Below, piece by piece: positions 24,386 to 33,481 of a DNA stretch of 37,476 nucleotides. A model generated the notes under the pieces. That model searched no databases and was not told the DNA's origin. It saw nothing but the letters and a program-made list of their open reading frames with translations. Source of the stretch: Terriglobia bacterium (GTDB lineage: Bacteria; Acidobacteriota; Terriglobia; Bryobacterales; Bryobacteraceae); assembly GCA_025363475.1 (NCBI GenBank), contig JANYDS010000064.1, positions 1-37,476 on the forward strand, written 5' to 3'. The position numbers and the translations under genes were made by a program. How positions within the stretch are numbered: the first letter of the stretch is position 1; the number at the start of each line of letters is the position of its first letter.

Positions 24386-25555
24386 ATGACCAAGTTATCC
24401 ATTGAGGATCTGGACCTGCCCGGCAAGCGCGTTTTCATCAGAGTCGATTTCAACGTTCCGCTCGCGCCCGGTGGCAAGGAAATCACGAGCGACAAACGAA
24501 TCCGTGCCGCAATTCCCACCATCGAATTTGCGCTCCAGCATGGCGCGGCGGTCGTCCTCGCCTCGCATCTGGGGCGGCCCAAAGGCAAGCGCAACGCAGA
24601 AATGAGTCTGGCACCGGTGGCAAAACGCCTCGAAGAACTGATCGGCCAACCAGTGGCATTTGCACCCGATTGTGTCGGGCCCGCAGTGGAAGCGATGCTG
24701 CCCGCGCCCGGCCATGTTTTGCTGCTCGAAAACTTGCGTTATCACGCAGAGGAAGAGGCCAATGCCCCGGCGTTTTCAGCACAGCTGGCTCGCCTTTGCG
24801 ACGTATACGTGAACGATGCATTCGGCACCGCGCATCGCGCCCATGCTTCCACCGTCGGCATGATTCCCTTCGTGAAGCAGGCAGCCGCAGGACTGCTGAT
24901 GCAGCAGGAATTGAAATACCTCACCATGGTCACGAAGCACCCGGAGCGCCCCTGTGTTGCGATTCTGGGCGGAGCCAAAGTCTCAGACAAAATCGACGTG
25001 ATCGAGAATCTGGCGAAGACCGTTGACAAGGTCCTCATCGGCGGTGCCATGGCCTACACTTTTCTCAAATCCCAGGGCCTGCAGGTCGGCAAATCGCTGG
25101 TGGAAGACGACAAGCTGGAGCTTGCCCGCGCCCTCCTCGCCCAATTTGGAAACAAGCTGGTCTTGCCTGTTGACCACGTTGTGGCGGCAGAATTAAAACG
25201 AGGTGCCGATTGCACCACCGTAACCGAAATTCCAGACGGCATGATGGGGCTCGATATCGGTGCGCAAACGGTCGCCCTGTTTTGCGGCATCATAGCCGGG
25301 GCGAAGACCATCATCTGGAACGGGCCGATGGGTGTCTTTGAGAAGCCCCCGTTTGATCGTGGAACCATGTCCCTGGCGCGCGCCGTGGCGGGTTCCGGCG
25401 CCATTTCCTTAGTGGGCGGCGGCGATTCCGAGAAAGCCATTCAGACCGCAGGCCTCTCAGACAAAATTAGCCATGTTTCAACAGGTGGCGGTGCGTCTCT
25501 GGAATTCCTGTCCGGAATTGAGCTGCCGGGAGTCGCGGCGCTGACAAACCGCTAA
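24386..25555 (+). CDS. pgk: Phosphoglycerate kinase
   Basis: The 389-residue glycolytic enzyme transfers phosphate between 1,3-bisphosphoglycerate and ADP. The N-terminal signature [12 protein letters not shown] (15-26), the SHLGRPKG loop, [31 protein letters not shown] and the C-terminal GGGDSEKAI / [11 protein letters not shown] motifs are all intact, and length is standard. Start is the ATG at 24386; no strong ribosome site is visible directly upstream, though GAGGTG lies about 20 bases away in the VOC remnant. No gap gene is adjacent. It ends tail to tail with the methyltransferase gene, sharing the bases CTAA. Confidence 0.96.
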   Translation: MTKLSIEDLDLPGKRVFIRVDFNVPLAPGGKEITSDKRIRAAIPTIEFALQHGAAVVLASHLGRPKGKRNAEMSLAPVAKRLEELIGQPVAFAPDCVGPAVEAMLPAPGHVLLLENLRYHAEEEANAPAFSAQLARLCDVYVNDAFGTAHRAHASTVGMIPFVKQAAAGLLMQQELKYLTMVTKHPERPCVAILGGAKVSDKIDVIENLAKTVDKVLIGGAMAYTFLKSQGLQVGKSLVEDDKLELARALLAQFGNKLVLPVDHVVAAELKRGADCTTVTEIPDGMMGLDIGAQTVALFCGIIAGAKTIIWNGPMGVFEKPPFDRGTMSLARAVAGSGAISLVGGGDSEKAIQTAGLSDKISHVSTGGGASLEFLSGIELPGVAALTNR

Positions 25556-26718
25556 ACCACCTGTAATATCAGGGCCTTGAGATAAAGCGTTTCCGGCACC
25601 GTCAATAGAATCGGATGATCCTGCGCCTGCGTGCGCCGCTCCAGCACTCGCACTGTCTTGCCGCAATCGAGCGCTGCCTCAGCCACAACTTCCAGCAGCA
25701 TTGCTTCGCTGACGTGATGCGAACAGGAGCACGTCACCAGGACCCCGCCTGGTTCCAGCAAACGGAGGCCGCGCAGATTGATTTCTTTATATCCGCGCAC
25801 TGCCCCCTCAATCTGTTTGCGCGATTTCGCAAACGCCGGCGGGTCCAGCACCACCGTATCGAAAGTCTTACGCGCCGAAACATATCCGGCCAGAACTTCA
25901 AACGCGTCGGCCTCTCGGAAATGAATGTTTTCGACGCCGTTGGCCACAGCATTCCGTTGCGCGGTTGCAAGAGCAGTAGCACTTGAATCCACCGCCTCAA
26001 CCTGGTTGCAGGTGCGAGCCAGATGCAGTGCGAAACCGCCCGTGGAAGTAAAGCAGTCGAGCGCCCGGCCGGAAGCAAAACGTGCAGCCGCAAGATAATT
26101 CTCGCGCTGGTCCAGGAACACTCCGGTCTTCTGGCCGTGCGTCAGGTCCGCTTCCAGACGAAAGCCGTTCATGTGAATTTCCACAGGTCCGTCAAGCTCA
26201 CCGCTCAGCATTTTGACTTCGCGCGGCAGGTTTTCGAGCGAACGAACGCCTGAATCGTTGCGCGCAATAATGGCGCGCGGGGCAAACTGAGCTTCGAGCG
26301 CAGCGACAATCTCAGCGGTCGCACGATCCATCGACTGGTTCAGCGTTTGCACTGCGAACGTATCGTTATAGCGGTCAATGATCAGCGCGGGGAGAAAATC
26401 CGCCTCTGCATAAACCAGCCGATAAGCGGTGGAATCAGTGACCACCTTTTCACGGAACCGCTGCGCGGCCGCAATCCTGGCAGCGATGTCGAAGGGCTCG
26501 GATGTCCGGCCCAGCATGCGCAGCGCTATCTGGGATGCAGCACTATAATGCGCCTGGCCAATAAACTGGCCGCGCGCATCCAGCACGCGTACCGTGTCGC
26601 CGGGCTGCGCGCCGGCCGGATCCGTAATGTCCGAGCGAAATATCCACGGATGCCCGGCACGCCACCGTTCCGCGCCCTTGCGCGATACCCGGACTTCATT
26701 TTGAACTTGATCTGTCAA
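25552..26718 (-). CDS. RlmI-type class I SAM-dependent rRNA methyltransferase
   Basis: The 388-residue protein has an N-terminal PUA-like RNA-binding domain (about 1-80, with [22 protein letters not shown]) and a Rossmann methyltransferase domain. Landmarks are [25 protein letters not shown], the SAM motif [16 protein letters not shown] (about 218-233) and the catalytic-type [10 protein letters not shown] (about 294-303). RlmI methylates a cytosine of 23S rRNA; the precise target here is inferred from the family. The start appears to be a TTG at 26718, with no strong ribosome site. Its TAG stop interlocks with the pgk TAA in the sequence CTAA. Confidence 0.9.
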   Translation of the reverse strand: MTDQVQNEVRVSRKGAERWRAGHPWIFRSDITDPAGAQPGDTVRVLDARGQFIGQAHYSAASQIALRMLGRTSEPFDIAARIAAAQRFREKVVTDSTAYRLVYAEADFLPALIIDRYNDTFAVQTLNQSMDRATAEIVAALEAQFAPRAIIARNDSGVRSLENLPREVKMLSGELDGPVEIHMNGFRLEADLTHGQKTGVFLDQRENYLAAARFASGRALDCFTSTGGFALHLARTCNQVEAVDSSATALATAQRNAVANGVENIHFREADAFEVLAGYVSARKTFDTVVLDPPAFAKSRKQIEGAVRGYKEINLRGLRLLEPGGVLVTCSCSHHVSEAMLLEVVAEAALDCGKTVRVLERRTQAQDHPILLTVPETLYLKALILQVV

Positions 26719-26770
26719 GAACCTATGGTCGCAGGTGCGTTCGCAGGTTGAGGTTGGCTAATCTAAACTT

Positions 26771-27712
26771 ATGAGCCGATTTCTGGTAACGGGTGGTGCG
26801 GGTTTTATCGGATCTGCGTTGACGAGGGGACTGCTGGCTCAGGGTGCCGGCCGCGTTGTCGTGGTGGACAATCTTACCTCCGGCCATGAGCGCAATCTCG
26901 ACGAGATTCGTGGCAACGTGGACTTCCACAATACCGATATCCGCGATTACGACGCCACCCGCGCCGCGATGACCGGTGTGGATATCGTCTTCCACGAAGC
27001 GGCCATCCCCTCTGTCCCTCGGTCCATTAACGACCCCATTCCATCCCACGACGTAAACATCAACGGGACGTTTAACGTTTTGCGTGCGGCCAAAGACGCA
27101 GGCGTAAGCCGCGTAATCTATGCCGCGTCATCGTCGGCATACGGCGATTCTCTGACTCTGCCCAAGGTAGAAACCATGCCAACGAACCCGAAATCCCCCT
27201 ACGCGGCGCAGAAGCTGATGGGCGAATATTACATGTCGGTCTGGACGTCATGTTTCGCTCTCGAAACGCTCAGCATCCGTTACTTTAATGTCTTCGGCCC
27301 GCGACAGGACCCGGGCAGCGAGTATTCCGGAGTCCTGTCACTCTTCATGACAGCCGTTCTCGACCGCCGCCCACCCACTATTTTCGGCGATGGCGGCACC
27401 TCACGTGATTTTACATATGTGGAAGACGTCGTCGCGCTTAATCTCAAGGCAGCGCAGGTGCCTTCGTCAGCCTGCGGACGCACTTATAACGGCGGCAACG
27501 GTGGCAGGGTCACGTTAAATGAGGCGTGGGCGTTGCTGCAAAAAATTGAAGGTGTCTCGATTCCGTCGAATTTCGGGCCCGAGCGAGCCGGCGACGTGCG
27601 CGATTCGCAGGCTGATACCACCGACGCGTGCAAATATCTGGGGCATGACCCGCATTTCACGTTCGAACAGGGCATGCGCGCCACCCTTGACTGGTACCGA
27701 GAGAACCGGTAA
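26771..27712 (+). CDS. NAD-dependent sugar-nucleotide epimerase/dehydratase (GalE/WbpP-like)
   Basis: The 313-residue extended SDR has the NAD-binding motif GGAGFIG (8-14), Ser at AASSSAYGD (118-126), and the catalytic pair Y144xxxK148 in SPYAAQK. The RYFNVFGPRQDP segment and SRDFTYVEDVV are typical of UDP-hexose/UDP-HexNAc 4-epimerases, with WbpP/TviC as close types. It likely supplies a sugar nucleotide for surface polysaccharide. No ribosome site precedes the ATG; a TAATCT box lies about ten bases upstream, so a leaderless message is possible. The start is 52 bases from the divergent methyltransferase gene. Exact substrate unknown. Confidence 0.9.
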   Translation: MSRFLVTGGAGFIGSALTRGLLAQGAGRVVVVDNLTSGHERNLDEIRGNVDFHNTDIRDYDATRAAMTGVDIVFHEAAIPSVPRSINDPIPSHDVNINGTFNVLRAAKDAGVSRVIYAASSSAYGDSLTLPKVETMPTNPKSPYAAQKLMGEYYMSVWTSCFALETLSIRYFNVFGPRQDPGSEYSGVLSLFMTAVLDRRPPTIFGDGGTSRDFTYVEDVVALNLKAAQVPSSACGRTYNGGNGGRVTLNEAWALLQKIEGVSIPSNFGPERAGDVRDSQADTTDACKYLGHDPHFTFEQGMRATLDWYRENR

Positions 27713-27714
27713 TC

Positions 27715-27743
27715 GTTTCAATCGGGTGATACTGGACTACAAT
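27715..27743 (+). promoter_or_regulatory. Possible sigma-70-type promoter of the TonB-dependent receptor gene
   Basis: TACAAT at 27738-27743 is a good -10 match; a weak -35-like GTTTCA at 27715-27720 lies 17 bases upstream. The CAGGAG ribosome site and ATG follow about 20-30 bases later. Assigned by eye; the weak -35 makes this tentative. Confidence 0.3.
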
Positions 27744-27774
27744 AGTGCTATTCAGCGGTTTTTCAGGAGTTTAA

Positions 27775-30700
27775 ATGGTTCGTTTGTTCAAAAACGCAAG
27801 TGTTGTAGTTCTTCTGGGTGTTGCAATGGTGTCCACACTGCCCGCACAGGATATTTCCGGTACGATTCAGGGCGCGGTGCTTGATGCCAGCGGCGCTGTT
27901 GTGCCGAACGCCAAGGTCTCCGTCATCAACACAGATCGCAATCTGACAGTTCGTACCGTCAATTCGGATGCTCTCGGGCTTTACTCGGCACCGTTGATTC
28001 CGATCGGCACCTACACCGTCAAAGTGGAAGCCAACGGCTTTAAGACTGCCAGCCGGTCAGGCATTGTGCTCAACGTGAATGACAATATCAAGCTCAACAT
28101 GTCGCTCGAAGTCGGCGCGCTGACGGAAACGGTGAATGTTGCCGAGACCGCAGGTGGCGTGGAATTATCTTCGGTCGCTAATGCGAATACCATCACCGGT
28201 TTGCAGATTCGCGGGTTGCCTCTGGCCACGCGCAACTACGAACAACTGGTCTCGCTGATGCCTGGCGTGACGTCAAACGCGACGGACGAACTCTACATCG
28301 GCAATTCGGCTCCTGCAGGCACTGCGGCCGTTATGCCCTATTCGATTAATGGCAACCGCAATTCCGCTAATAACTGGACTGTTGATGGTGCCGACAACGT
28401 GGACCGTGGCAGCAACCTCACACTCATGACGTTTCCCAGCATTGACGCCGTGGCTGAGTTTAAGGTGGAACGCAGCATGTATACAGCGGATACTGGTCGT
28501 GCCGGTGGTGCCCAGATCAACGTGGTCACTCGCAGCGGCACCAGCCAGTTGCATGGCAGCCTCTACGAGTTCTTCCGCAATGATGCGCTCAACGCCAATA
28601 ACTACATCAACAACGCGAACAAAGTGAACGTGGTCGATGGTAAAGCGAAACGTCCGCCGCTGCGCTGGAACGATTTCGGCGGCACCATCGGCGGTCCGGT
28701 CTACATCCCGGGAAAGTACAACAAAGACAGGAACAAGACTTTCTTCTTCTTCAGCGAAGAGGCCCGCCGGATTATCACCTACACCAACTTCCAGCCCACA
28801 ATCCCCACGACTGCGATGCTGGCCGGGACTTTTCCGACTGCTGTTTGTATTTCAAATTCGGCAACCTGCACCGCGTCCACAACGCAGATTGCACCCTCGC
28901 AGATCAATGCGATTTCGGCGCAGTACATCAAAGATATTTTTACCAAACTGCCCCTGAGCGCCACCAGCACAACCGCTGGTATCTTTCCTCAGCGCAACTT
29001 GTATAACAGCCGCCAGGAAATTGTTCGCGTGGACCATACGTTCAATGAACATCTCTCGGCCTGGGGCAAATTCGAAAACGATAGCCTTCCCACCACGGAG
29101 CCGGGTGGTCTGTTTACCGGGTCCGCCATCCCCGGCGGTGCCATAACGAGTACGAACTCTCCTGGACGCACCTGGGTGATCCACGCGCTTGCCGTGATAC
29201 GGCCTAACCTGGTGAATGATGCGGGTTTCAATTCCTCACAGAGTGCGATCCATTCCACTCCGAATGGTCTGACTGCCTTGGCAAACAGCCCCAACATCAA
29301 TGTGCCGGAACCGTTCACCAACACTCAGGGCGTAGTTCCCACTCTGACTTTCGCCAGCGGTTCCGCCATAGTCGGCTATGGCCCCTACAACGAATACAAC
29401 AAGAACTACGCCTGGTTTGACAACGCCACATTCATTCGCGGCCAGCACACAATGCGCGCCGGCTTGACCATCAACCGTTACAACAAAACCGAGAACGCGG
29501 CCAGCGGTCAGGGAAGCTTTGCCTTCAGCAGCACTGGTGCGCCCGCCGGCACGTCGGCATACAATCAGTCGTTCGCCAACTTCCTGCTGGGCAATGTGGC
29601 AACTTTCACACAGCCTTCGCTCGACATCACTCCGAACCTGCATGCCTGGCAGACTGAAGCGTTTCTGCAGGATGACTTCAAGTTCAGTCCCCGCATTACA
29701 ATCTCTGCAGGCGTTCGCTGGTCATACTTCGGCCCGCCGACGGAAAGCAGCAAGAATCTTTCGAATTTCGATCCGCTGTCGTATGGTGACTCAGCGGCAC
29801 CGAAAATCGATTCTGCCAGCGGCAACATCATCGCAGGTTCCGTCACGCTGCCATATTCAAACGGCATCATCGTAGGCGGCAAGAACTCGCCGTTCGGAAA
29901 CTCAGTAACTGCCTCGCAGTGGAGCAACTTCGCTCCTCGCCTGGGCGTCGCGTGGGATCCGCGCGGTGATGGCAAGATGTCTGTGCGGGCCGGCTATGGT
30001 CTGTATTACGACTCTGGTCTTTTTGGAACCTACGAACAGGCGATGTTCCAAAACCCGCCACTTGTGCAGAGCGTGACTCTGTCGAATGGTTCGTTCAGCA
30101 ACGTTTCCGCCGGGACGCCTCCAGGCACCGTTTCCACCGTTTTTGCGCGCGGCACACAGCTTTCGGCCAAGACGCCGTACGTGCAGCAGTGGAGCCTTAG
30201 CCTGCAGCGTCAGGTGATGAAGGGCACCGTCCTCGAAGTCACTTATGCCGGTTCCAAAGGTACTCACCTGCTCGGCATTGTTGACATCAATCAGGCATAT
30301 CCTGGTGCTGCTCTGGCCGCCGGTTTGCATGCTGCCGGTACCAACACCATCTTCACGACAGCGGACTCTCCCCGGATCAACTCCATCCGGCCGTACCTTG
30401 GCTACAACGCGATCAATGCGATCCGTGCCGCGTTTGATTCGAACTATCATTCGCTGCAGACCAATTTGCGCAAGAACTTCGGTGCTGCAGGTGTGGCAAG
30501 TATTGCCTACACCTGGTCGAAGAACCTCACCGACAATGGTTCGGATCGTTCCAACGCTCCGCAGAACAGCTATAACTGGCACAACGGCGAGTACGGCCCG
30601 GCCACGCTGGATCGCCAGCAGGTGGTTTCGGCAAATTACGATTACCTGCTGCCGTTCTTTTCGAAATCCAAGGGCCTGACAGCGATGGCGCTCAAGGGCT

Positions 30701-31158
30701 GGGAAGTTTCCGGGATTCTGAGCTTTTACACGGGTTCGCCCTTCACGGTCACGACTTCGAACCTGGATGCGGCCGGTCTGGGTCTGCTCGGGAACAGCGC
30801 CGCAAGCGCCCGCCCCGACATGATCTGCGATCCAAACGCCAGTGCGCCTCACCTGCTCACCGGCTGGTTCAACACAGCGTGCTTTGCACCAACACCGCAG
30901 GGTCAGGTTCGTCCTGGCAATGCGGGTCGCGGTGTGGTTCGCGGTCCGGGCTTTGCCAACTGGGATGCTTCGCTCAGCAAGAGCTTTAAGCTGGGGGAAC
31001 GCTACAAACTACAGTTGCGCGGTGAGGGGCTCAACGTCCTGAACCATGCCAACCCGAACGGGTATGGCAGCACCAACATCACCAGCACGCTGTTCGGTCA
31101 GATCACCACGTTCCGGGCACCCCGCCGGGTTCAGCTGGCTGTTAAGCTGACGTTCTAA
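27775..31158 (+). CDS. Oar-like TonB-dependent outer-membrane receptor with N-terminal carboxypeptidase-regulatory domain
   Basis: This 1127-residue protein is the largest gene here. A signal peptide (1-24, ending LPAQD) precedes a CarboxypepD_reg/CnaB-like domain (about 25-115: GTIQGAVLDASGAVVPNAKV, YTVKVEANGFK). A TonB plug follows (about 140-260, with LQIRGLPLATRNYEQLVSLMPG), then a beta-barrel rich in aromatic and Asn residues that ends in VQLAVKLTF with a terminal Phe, as usual for outer-membrane barrels. This architecture is expanded in Acidobacteria and is linked to uptake of oligosaccharides or siderophores; the substrate here is unknown. The ATG has a CAGGAG ribosome site. A strong terminator lies 24 bases after the stop. 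Confidence 0.94.
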   Translation: MVRLFKNASVVVLLGVAMVSTLPAQDISGTIQGAVLDASGAVVPNAKVSVINTDRNLTVRTVNSDALGLYSAPLIPIGTYTVKVEANGFKTASRSGIVLNVNDNIKLNMSLEVGALTETVNVAETAGGVELSSVANANTITGLQIRGLPLATRNYEQLVSLMPGVTSNATDELYIGNSAPAGTAAVMPYSINGNRNSANNWTVDGADNVDRGSNLTLMTFPSIDAVAEFKVERSMYTADTGRAGGAQINVVTRSGTSQLHGSLYEFFRNDALNANNYINNANKVNVVDGKAKRPPLRWNDFGGTIGGPVYIPGKYNKDRNKTFFFFSEEARRIITYTNFQPTIPTTAMLAGTFPTAVCISNSATCTASTTQIAPSQINAISAQYIKDIFTKLPLSATSTTAGIFPQRNLYNSRQEIVRVDHTFNEHLSAWGKFENDSLPTTEPGGLFTGSAIPGGAITSTNSPGRTWVIHALAVIRPNLVNDAGFNSSQSAIHSTPNGLTALANSPNINVPEPFTNTQGVVPTLTFASGSAIVGYGPYNEYNKNYAWFDNATFIRGQHTMRAGLTINRYNKTENAASGQGSFAFSSTGAPAGTSAYNQSFANFLLGNVATFTQPSLDITPNLHAWQTEAFLQDDFKFSPRITISAGVRWSYFGPPTESSKNLSNFDPLSYGDSAAPKIDSASGNIIAGSVTLPYSNGIIVGGKNSPFGNSVTASQWSNFAPRLGVAWDPRGDGKMSVRAGYGLYYDSGLFGTYEQAMFQNPPLVQSVTLSNGSFSNVSAGTPPGTVSTVFARGTQLSAKTPYVQQWSLSLQRQVMKGTVLEVTYAGSKGTHLLGIVDINQAYPGAALAAGLHAAGTNTIFTTADSPRINSIRPYLGYNAINAIRAAFDSNYHSLQTNLRKNFGAAGVASIAYTWSKNLTDNGSDRSNAPQNSYNWHNGEYGPATLDRQQVVSANYDYLLPFFSKSKGLTAMALKGWEVSGILSFYTGSPFTVTTSNLDAAGLGLLGNSAASARPDMICDPNASAPHLLTGWFNTACFAPTPQGQVRPGNAGRGVVRGPGFANWDASLSKSFKLGERYKLQLRGEGLNVLNHANPNGYGSTNITSTLFGQITTFRAPRRVQLAVKLTF

Positions 31159-31182
31159 TTCCGAGTTAAGCTCTGGCAGTAA

Positions 31183-31214
31183 AAAACGGGCGGCCTTCAC
31201 GGGCCGCCCGTTTT
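31183..31214 (+). terminator. Rho-independent terminator of the TonB-dependent receptor gene
   Basis: AAAACGGGCGGCC (31183-31195) and GGCCGCCCGTTTT (31202-31214) form a perfect 13-base-pair stem around a six-base loop (TTCACG). The 3' arm ends in TTTT. It starts 24 bases after the receptor's stop codon. The A-rich start of the 5' arm would also permit some termination in the opposite direction. Confidence 0.93.
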
Positions 31215-31225
31215 CGTCTGTCAGG

Positions 31226-31464
31226 ATGGCACCAGTGATACCTTTTGAAATCTGCGGCGACATAGCGGAAATAGAAACATTCGCGATCGGCAATTCAATT
31301 TGGGAACTTCTCCGGCTGCGAGAACTATACGGCGAGGGTCGCTGGCGGAAGCGAAAGGGCTTCGCAGACGTAAAACTCCTGAGTGGTATTATGCGGCAAG
31401 CAGAGCTTCCCTGGTACGAAGCATCGGTAAGAAGGAATTTAAGATCAAGCGATTCGTGGATTGA
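31226..31464 (+). pseudogene. Frameshifted small conserved protein (first gene of a two-gene cassette)
   Basis: From the ATG at 31226 (or GTG 31235) the frame encodes VIPFEICGDIAEIETFAIG..., LRELYGEGRWRKRKG and ...QAELPWYEAS, which I recognise as a small conserved protein of about 75-80 residues widespread in acidobacteria. At about 31418-31425 the frame shifts by one base. In the next frame the expected tail GKKEFKIKRFVD follows and stops at TGA 31462-31464, immediately before the second gene. The original frame instead continues without similarity to 31519. One lost base (or two gained) near the sequence GCATCGGT explains this. The function of the family is unknown. Confidence 0.7.
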
Positions 31465-31466
31465 AC

Positions 31467-31682
31467 ATGCAAACTTTCGGAGTTTGCATACGAAATACAG
31501 GCTATTGTGCCTCGCTTGAGGTCCGGAAACTGTATTCGATTTTGAATGATCCTGATGCGGAAGCCAACGATCTCATCCGAGTGGTTGATGAATCAGGGGA
31601 AGATTACTTGTATCCCGCTCAGTTATTCCAGAGACTGGCATTGCCGGATGAAGTTCAGCAGGCTTTGCGGTTGGCATCTTAA
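31467..31682 (+). CDS. Small conserved protein (second gene of a two-gene cassette)
   Basis: The 71-residue protein starts at the ATG at 31467; a TTG two codons earlier overlaps the upstream TGA and is an alternative. The sequence TFGVCIRNTGYCASLEVRKLY, then IRVVDESGEDYLYPAQLF, belongs to a recurrent family of roughly 70-residue proteins (xFVVCIxNxGYxASLExRKxY ... VIDESGEDYLYP). It looks like a compact beta-rich domain similar to an SH3 fold. The gene is intact and its start is coupled to the frameshifted neighbour. Function unknown. Confidence 0.75.
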   Translation: MQTFGVCIRNTGYCASLEVRKLYSILNDPDAEANDLIRVVDESGEDYLYPAQLFQRLALPDEVQQALRLAS

Positions 31683-31692
31683 GCCAGTCAGC

Positions 31693-32808
31693 CTACTGCA
31701 CCAGGTTCAGAATCATCCCGGTATCGGTAGCCACCCAGACATGCTGCGGGTCCGGGCCCGCAATCATCGCGCGGTGCGCAACCGCCCGGTAATCCACAGG
31801 CATTTCCCGCCAGTTATCACTATCCTGACTCGTCAGGATTTTCAGCTTGCCCGGAATCGGGCTGTGATAGATCCCGCCCGAAGTTTCAAACCCCGCCAGC
31901 AGCGCAGCATTCGACCCGTCAAACAGCCGCACATCGGTAATCGCCAGGTCTTTCGCCCGGAAAGCACTCGTGCTGACACCCGAATGGAGGTTAATACGAT
32001 ACACCTCGCTCGGATACTCAAACTGGTCTTTGAACTCCATCAGACCGAGCGCTGTACCCTGCGCCGCCATGCTGATTCGCGTCACCTGCCCAAATACAGA
32101 CGATTCGCTCTTGATCCAAGTCTTGCCAGCGTCTTTGGTCTGCAGTAAAACCGTATAGTTAGGTTGCTGACGGCGCGGGGTTTTATCCTGTTCCATCCAC
32201 GCCGGCCCGCCACGCTGGGGCGGAATGTTCCAGCCGGAGATCAGTCCGTTCCTGCCGCTGAACGCTATCTCACCAAACGTCGTAAACGTCGGGTTCACTT
32301 CAAGATCCTTCACGATCGGCAGCAGCGCCCAGGTCTCCCCGGCGTCAAACGTTTCAAAGACCCGCTTTTCCAGCCCCGCGCCGAAACCATGCGTACGGTC
32401 CAGAAAATGGACGCTCAGCAGACCGGAAGGAGCTTTGAGCCGCATCCAGCTCCGGCCCGATTCTTCCGTGAACCAGACACCTTTTTCGGTGACCATCCAC
32501 CCGATGGAATCGTCCAGCAGAAAGAGTGACAGGCCGATTTCCTTAACCACCGCCTCAGTCCAGTGTTTGCCGCCATCTGAAGTAAGCAACATCACCGGCT
32601 TGCGGTTTCCGTGCCGGTCCGTAGTGAAACCACACACGATGCCTCTGGCGGCTGTCGGAAACGCGATATCGTTGATCGAAAGCGTGCTGTCTGCCTGCCT
32701 GTAGACGTATTGCATGTCCCAGTGGGGGCCTGCGGGTGACGGATCGGCCGCTAGGCTGGAGATGACCGTACCCAGCGCAATGCCAATCGTAAAAATGAGC
32801 TTGCGCAT
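31693..32808 (-). CDS. Exported YCF48/BNR-type beta-propeller protein
   Basis: The start is the ATG at 32808 with AAAGAGA upstream; it opens a signal peptide (1-20, ending SSLAAD). The 371-residue protein shows repeated blades of the sortilin/YCF48 (Hcf136) type: LLTSDGGKHWTEAVV, WFTEESGRSWMRL, VFETFDAGETWALL, LLQTKDAGKTWIKS and LTSQDSDNWREM, about six to seven in all. Such propellers are assembly factors or binding proteins; no catalytic site is evident. The gene is convergent with the small cassette (10 bases between stops) and follows the GAF gene by 22 bases, likely as an operon. Confidence 0.88.
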   Translation of the reverse strand: MRKLIFTIGIALGTVISSLAADPSPAGPHWDMQYVYRQADSTLSINDIAFPTAARGIVCGFTTDRHGNRKPVMLLTSDGGKHWTEAVVKEIGLSLFLLDDSIGWMVTEKGVWFTEESGRSWMRLKAPSGLLSVHFLDRTHGFGAGLEKRVFETFDAGETWALLPIVKDLEVNPTFTTFGEIAFSGRNGLISGWNIPPQRGGPAWMEQDKTPRRQQPNYTVLLQTKDAGKTWIKSESSVFGQVTRISMAAQGTALGLMEFKDQFEYPSEVYRINLHSGVSTSAFRAKDLAITDVRLFDGSNAALLAGFETSGGIYHSPIPGKLKILTSQDSDNWREMPVDYRAVAHRAMIAGPDPQHVWVATDTGMILNLVQ

Positions 32809-32830
32809 AGCAGTCTCTTTCCGAAATCCG

Positions 32831-33427
32831 CTAAGCGCGCTGCCGCAGCGGAGGCCCTGCCACCACCAGTTCCGCATGGTTAATCGTCGCCATGGTCAGG
32901 TTCGACATCCGGGCCAGCGCGATCGCGCAACCCACCTGCTCGCCCAGCGTGGTGAGTACTTCCATTTCGCCGCCCGTATGCTGATGCGCGGCCCGATGTT
33001 GTACGTTGATCACGCCCACTACTTTGTTTCGTGCAATCACAGGCGCTGAAAGAAAAGCCTCATAGCTGTCTTCTTTCAACTCGCCAAAATATTTAAAACG
33101 CGGGTCCCGGTAGGCTTCGCGTGAGATGGCCAGCAGACGCCTCTCGCGTGCCACCCAGCCCGTCAATCCTTCATTCAGTTTCAGTTTGACCCGACCGATT
33201 TCGGCTTCGTGATGAGAGTTCGAGGCGCACAAAACCAGATCATCACTGTCGCAAAGATAGACCAGACAACTGTCGCATTGCGTAAACTCCACCACCAGCG
33301 CGACAATCCCCTGCAAAACCTCATGGAGCGTCAGTTCTTTCACCATGAAGCGGCTAACTTTCTGAAAAAGCCGAAGTTGCTCTTCGATGCGCTGCAGGCG
33401 CCCTTCCAGCTCTTTTCCTTTGGCCAC
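32831..33427 (-). CDS. GAF-domain sensor protein
   Basis: The gene starts at a GTG (33427) in the context GTGGCCAAAGGAAAAG. An N-terminal coiled coil (about 5-25, KELEGRLQRIEEQLRLFQKV) leads to a single GAF domain (about 30-170): VVEFTQCDSCLVYLCD, LTGWVARERRLLAI, AFLSAPVIARNKVVGVINVQHR. A short tail follows with no output domain. The 198-residue protein may sense a small ligand or act with a partner kinase or enzyme. It is divergent from the MPN-like gene (54 bases apart) and followed by the YCF48 gene. Confidence 0.88.
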   Translation of the reverse strand: MAKGKELEGRLQRIEEQLRLFQKVSRFMVKELTLHEVLQGIVALVVEFTQCDSCLVYLCDSDDLVLCASNSHHEAEIGRVKLKLNEGLTGWVARERRLLAISREAYRDPRFKYFGELKEDSYEAFLSAPVIARNKVVGVINVQHRAAHQHTGGEMEVLTTLGEQVGCAIALARMSNLTMATINHAELVVAGPPLRQRA

Positions 33428-33481
33428 GTTTACAGTATAGAGTAGAGTCGGAAAACGCCGATTTTCCCGACTCCCTTTCCC

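Noticed and set aside
29902-30852. A 316-codon minus-strand open frame inside the TonB-dependent receptor gene
   Set aside because: It lies entirely within the conserved barrel coding region, has no ribosome site and no recognisable domain.
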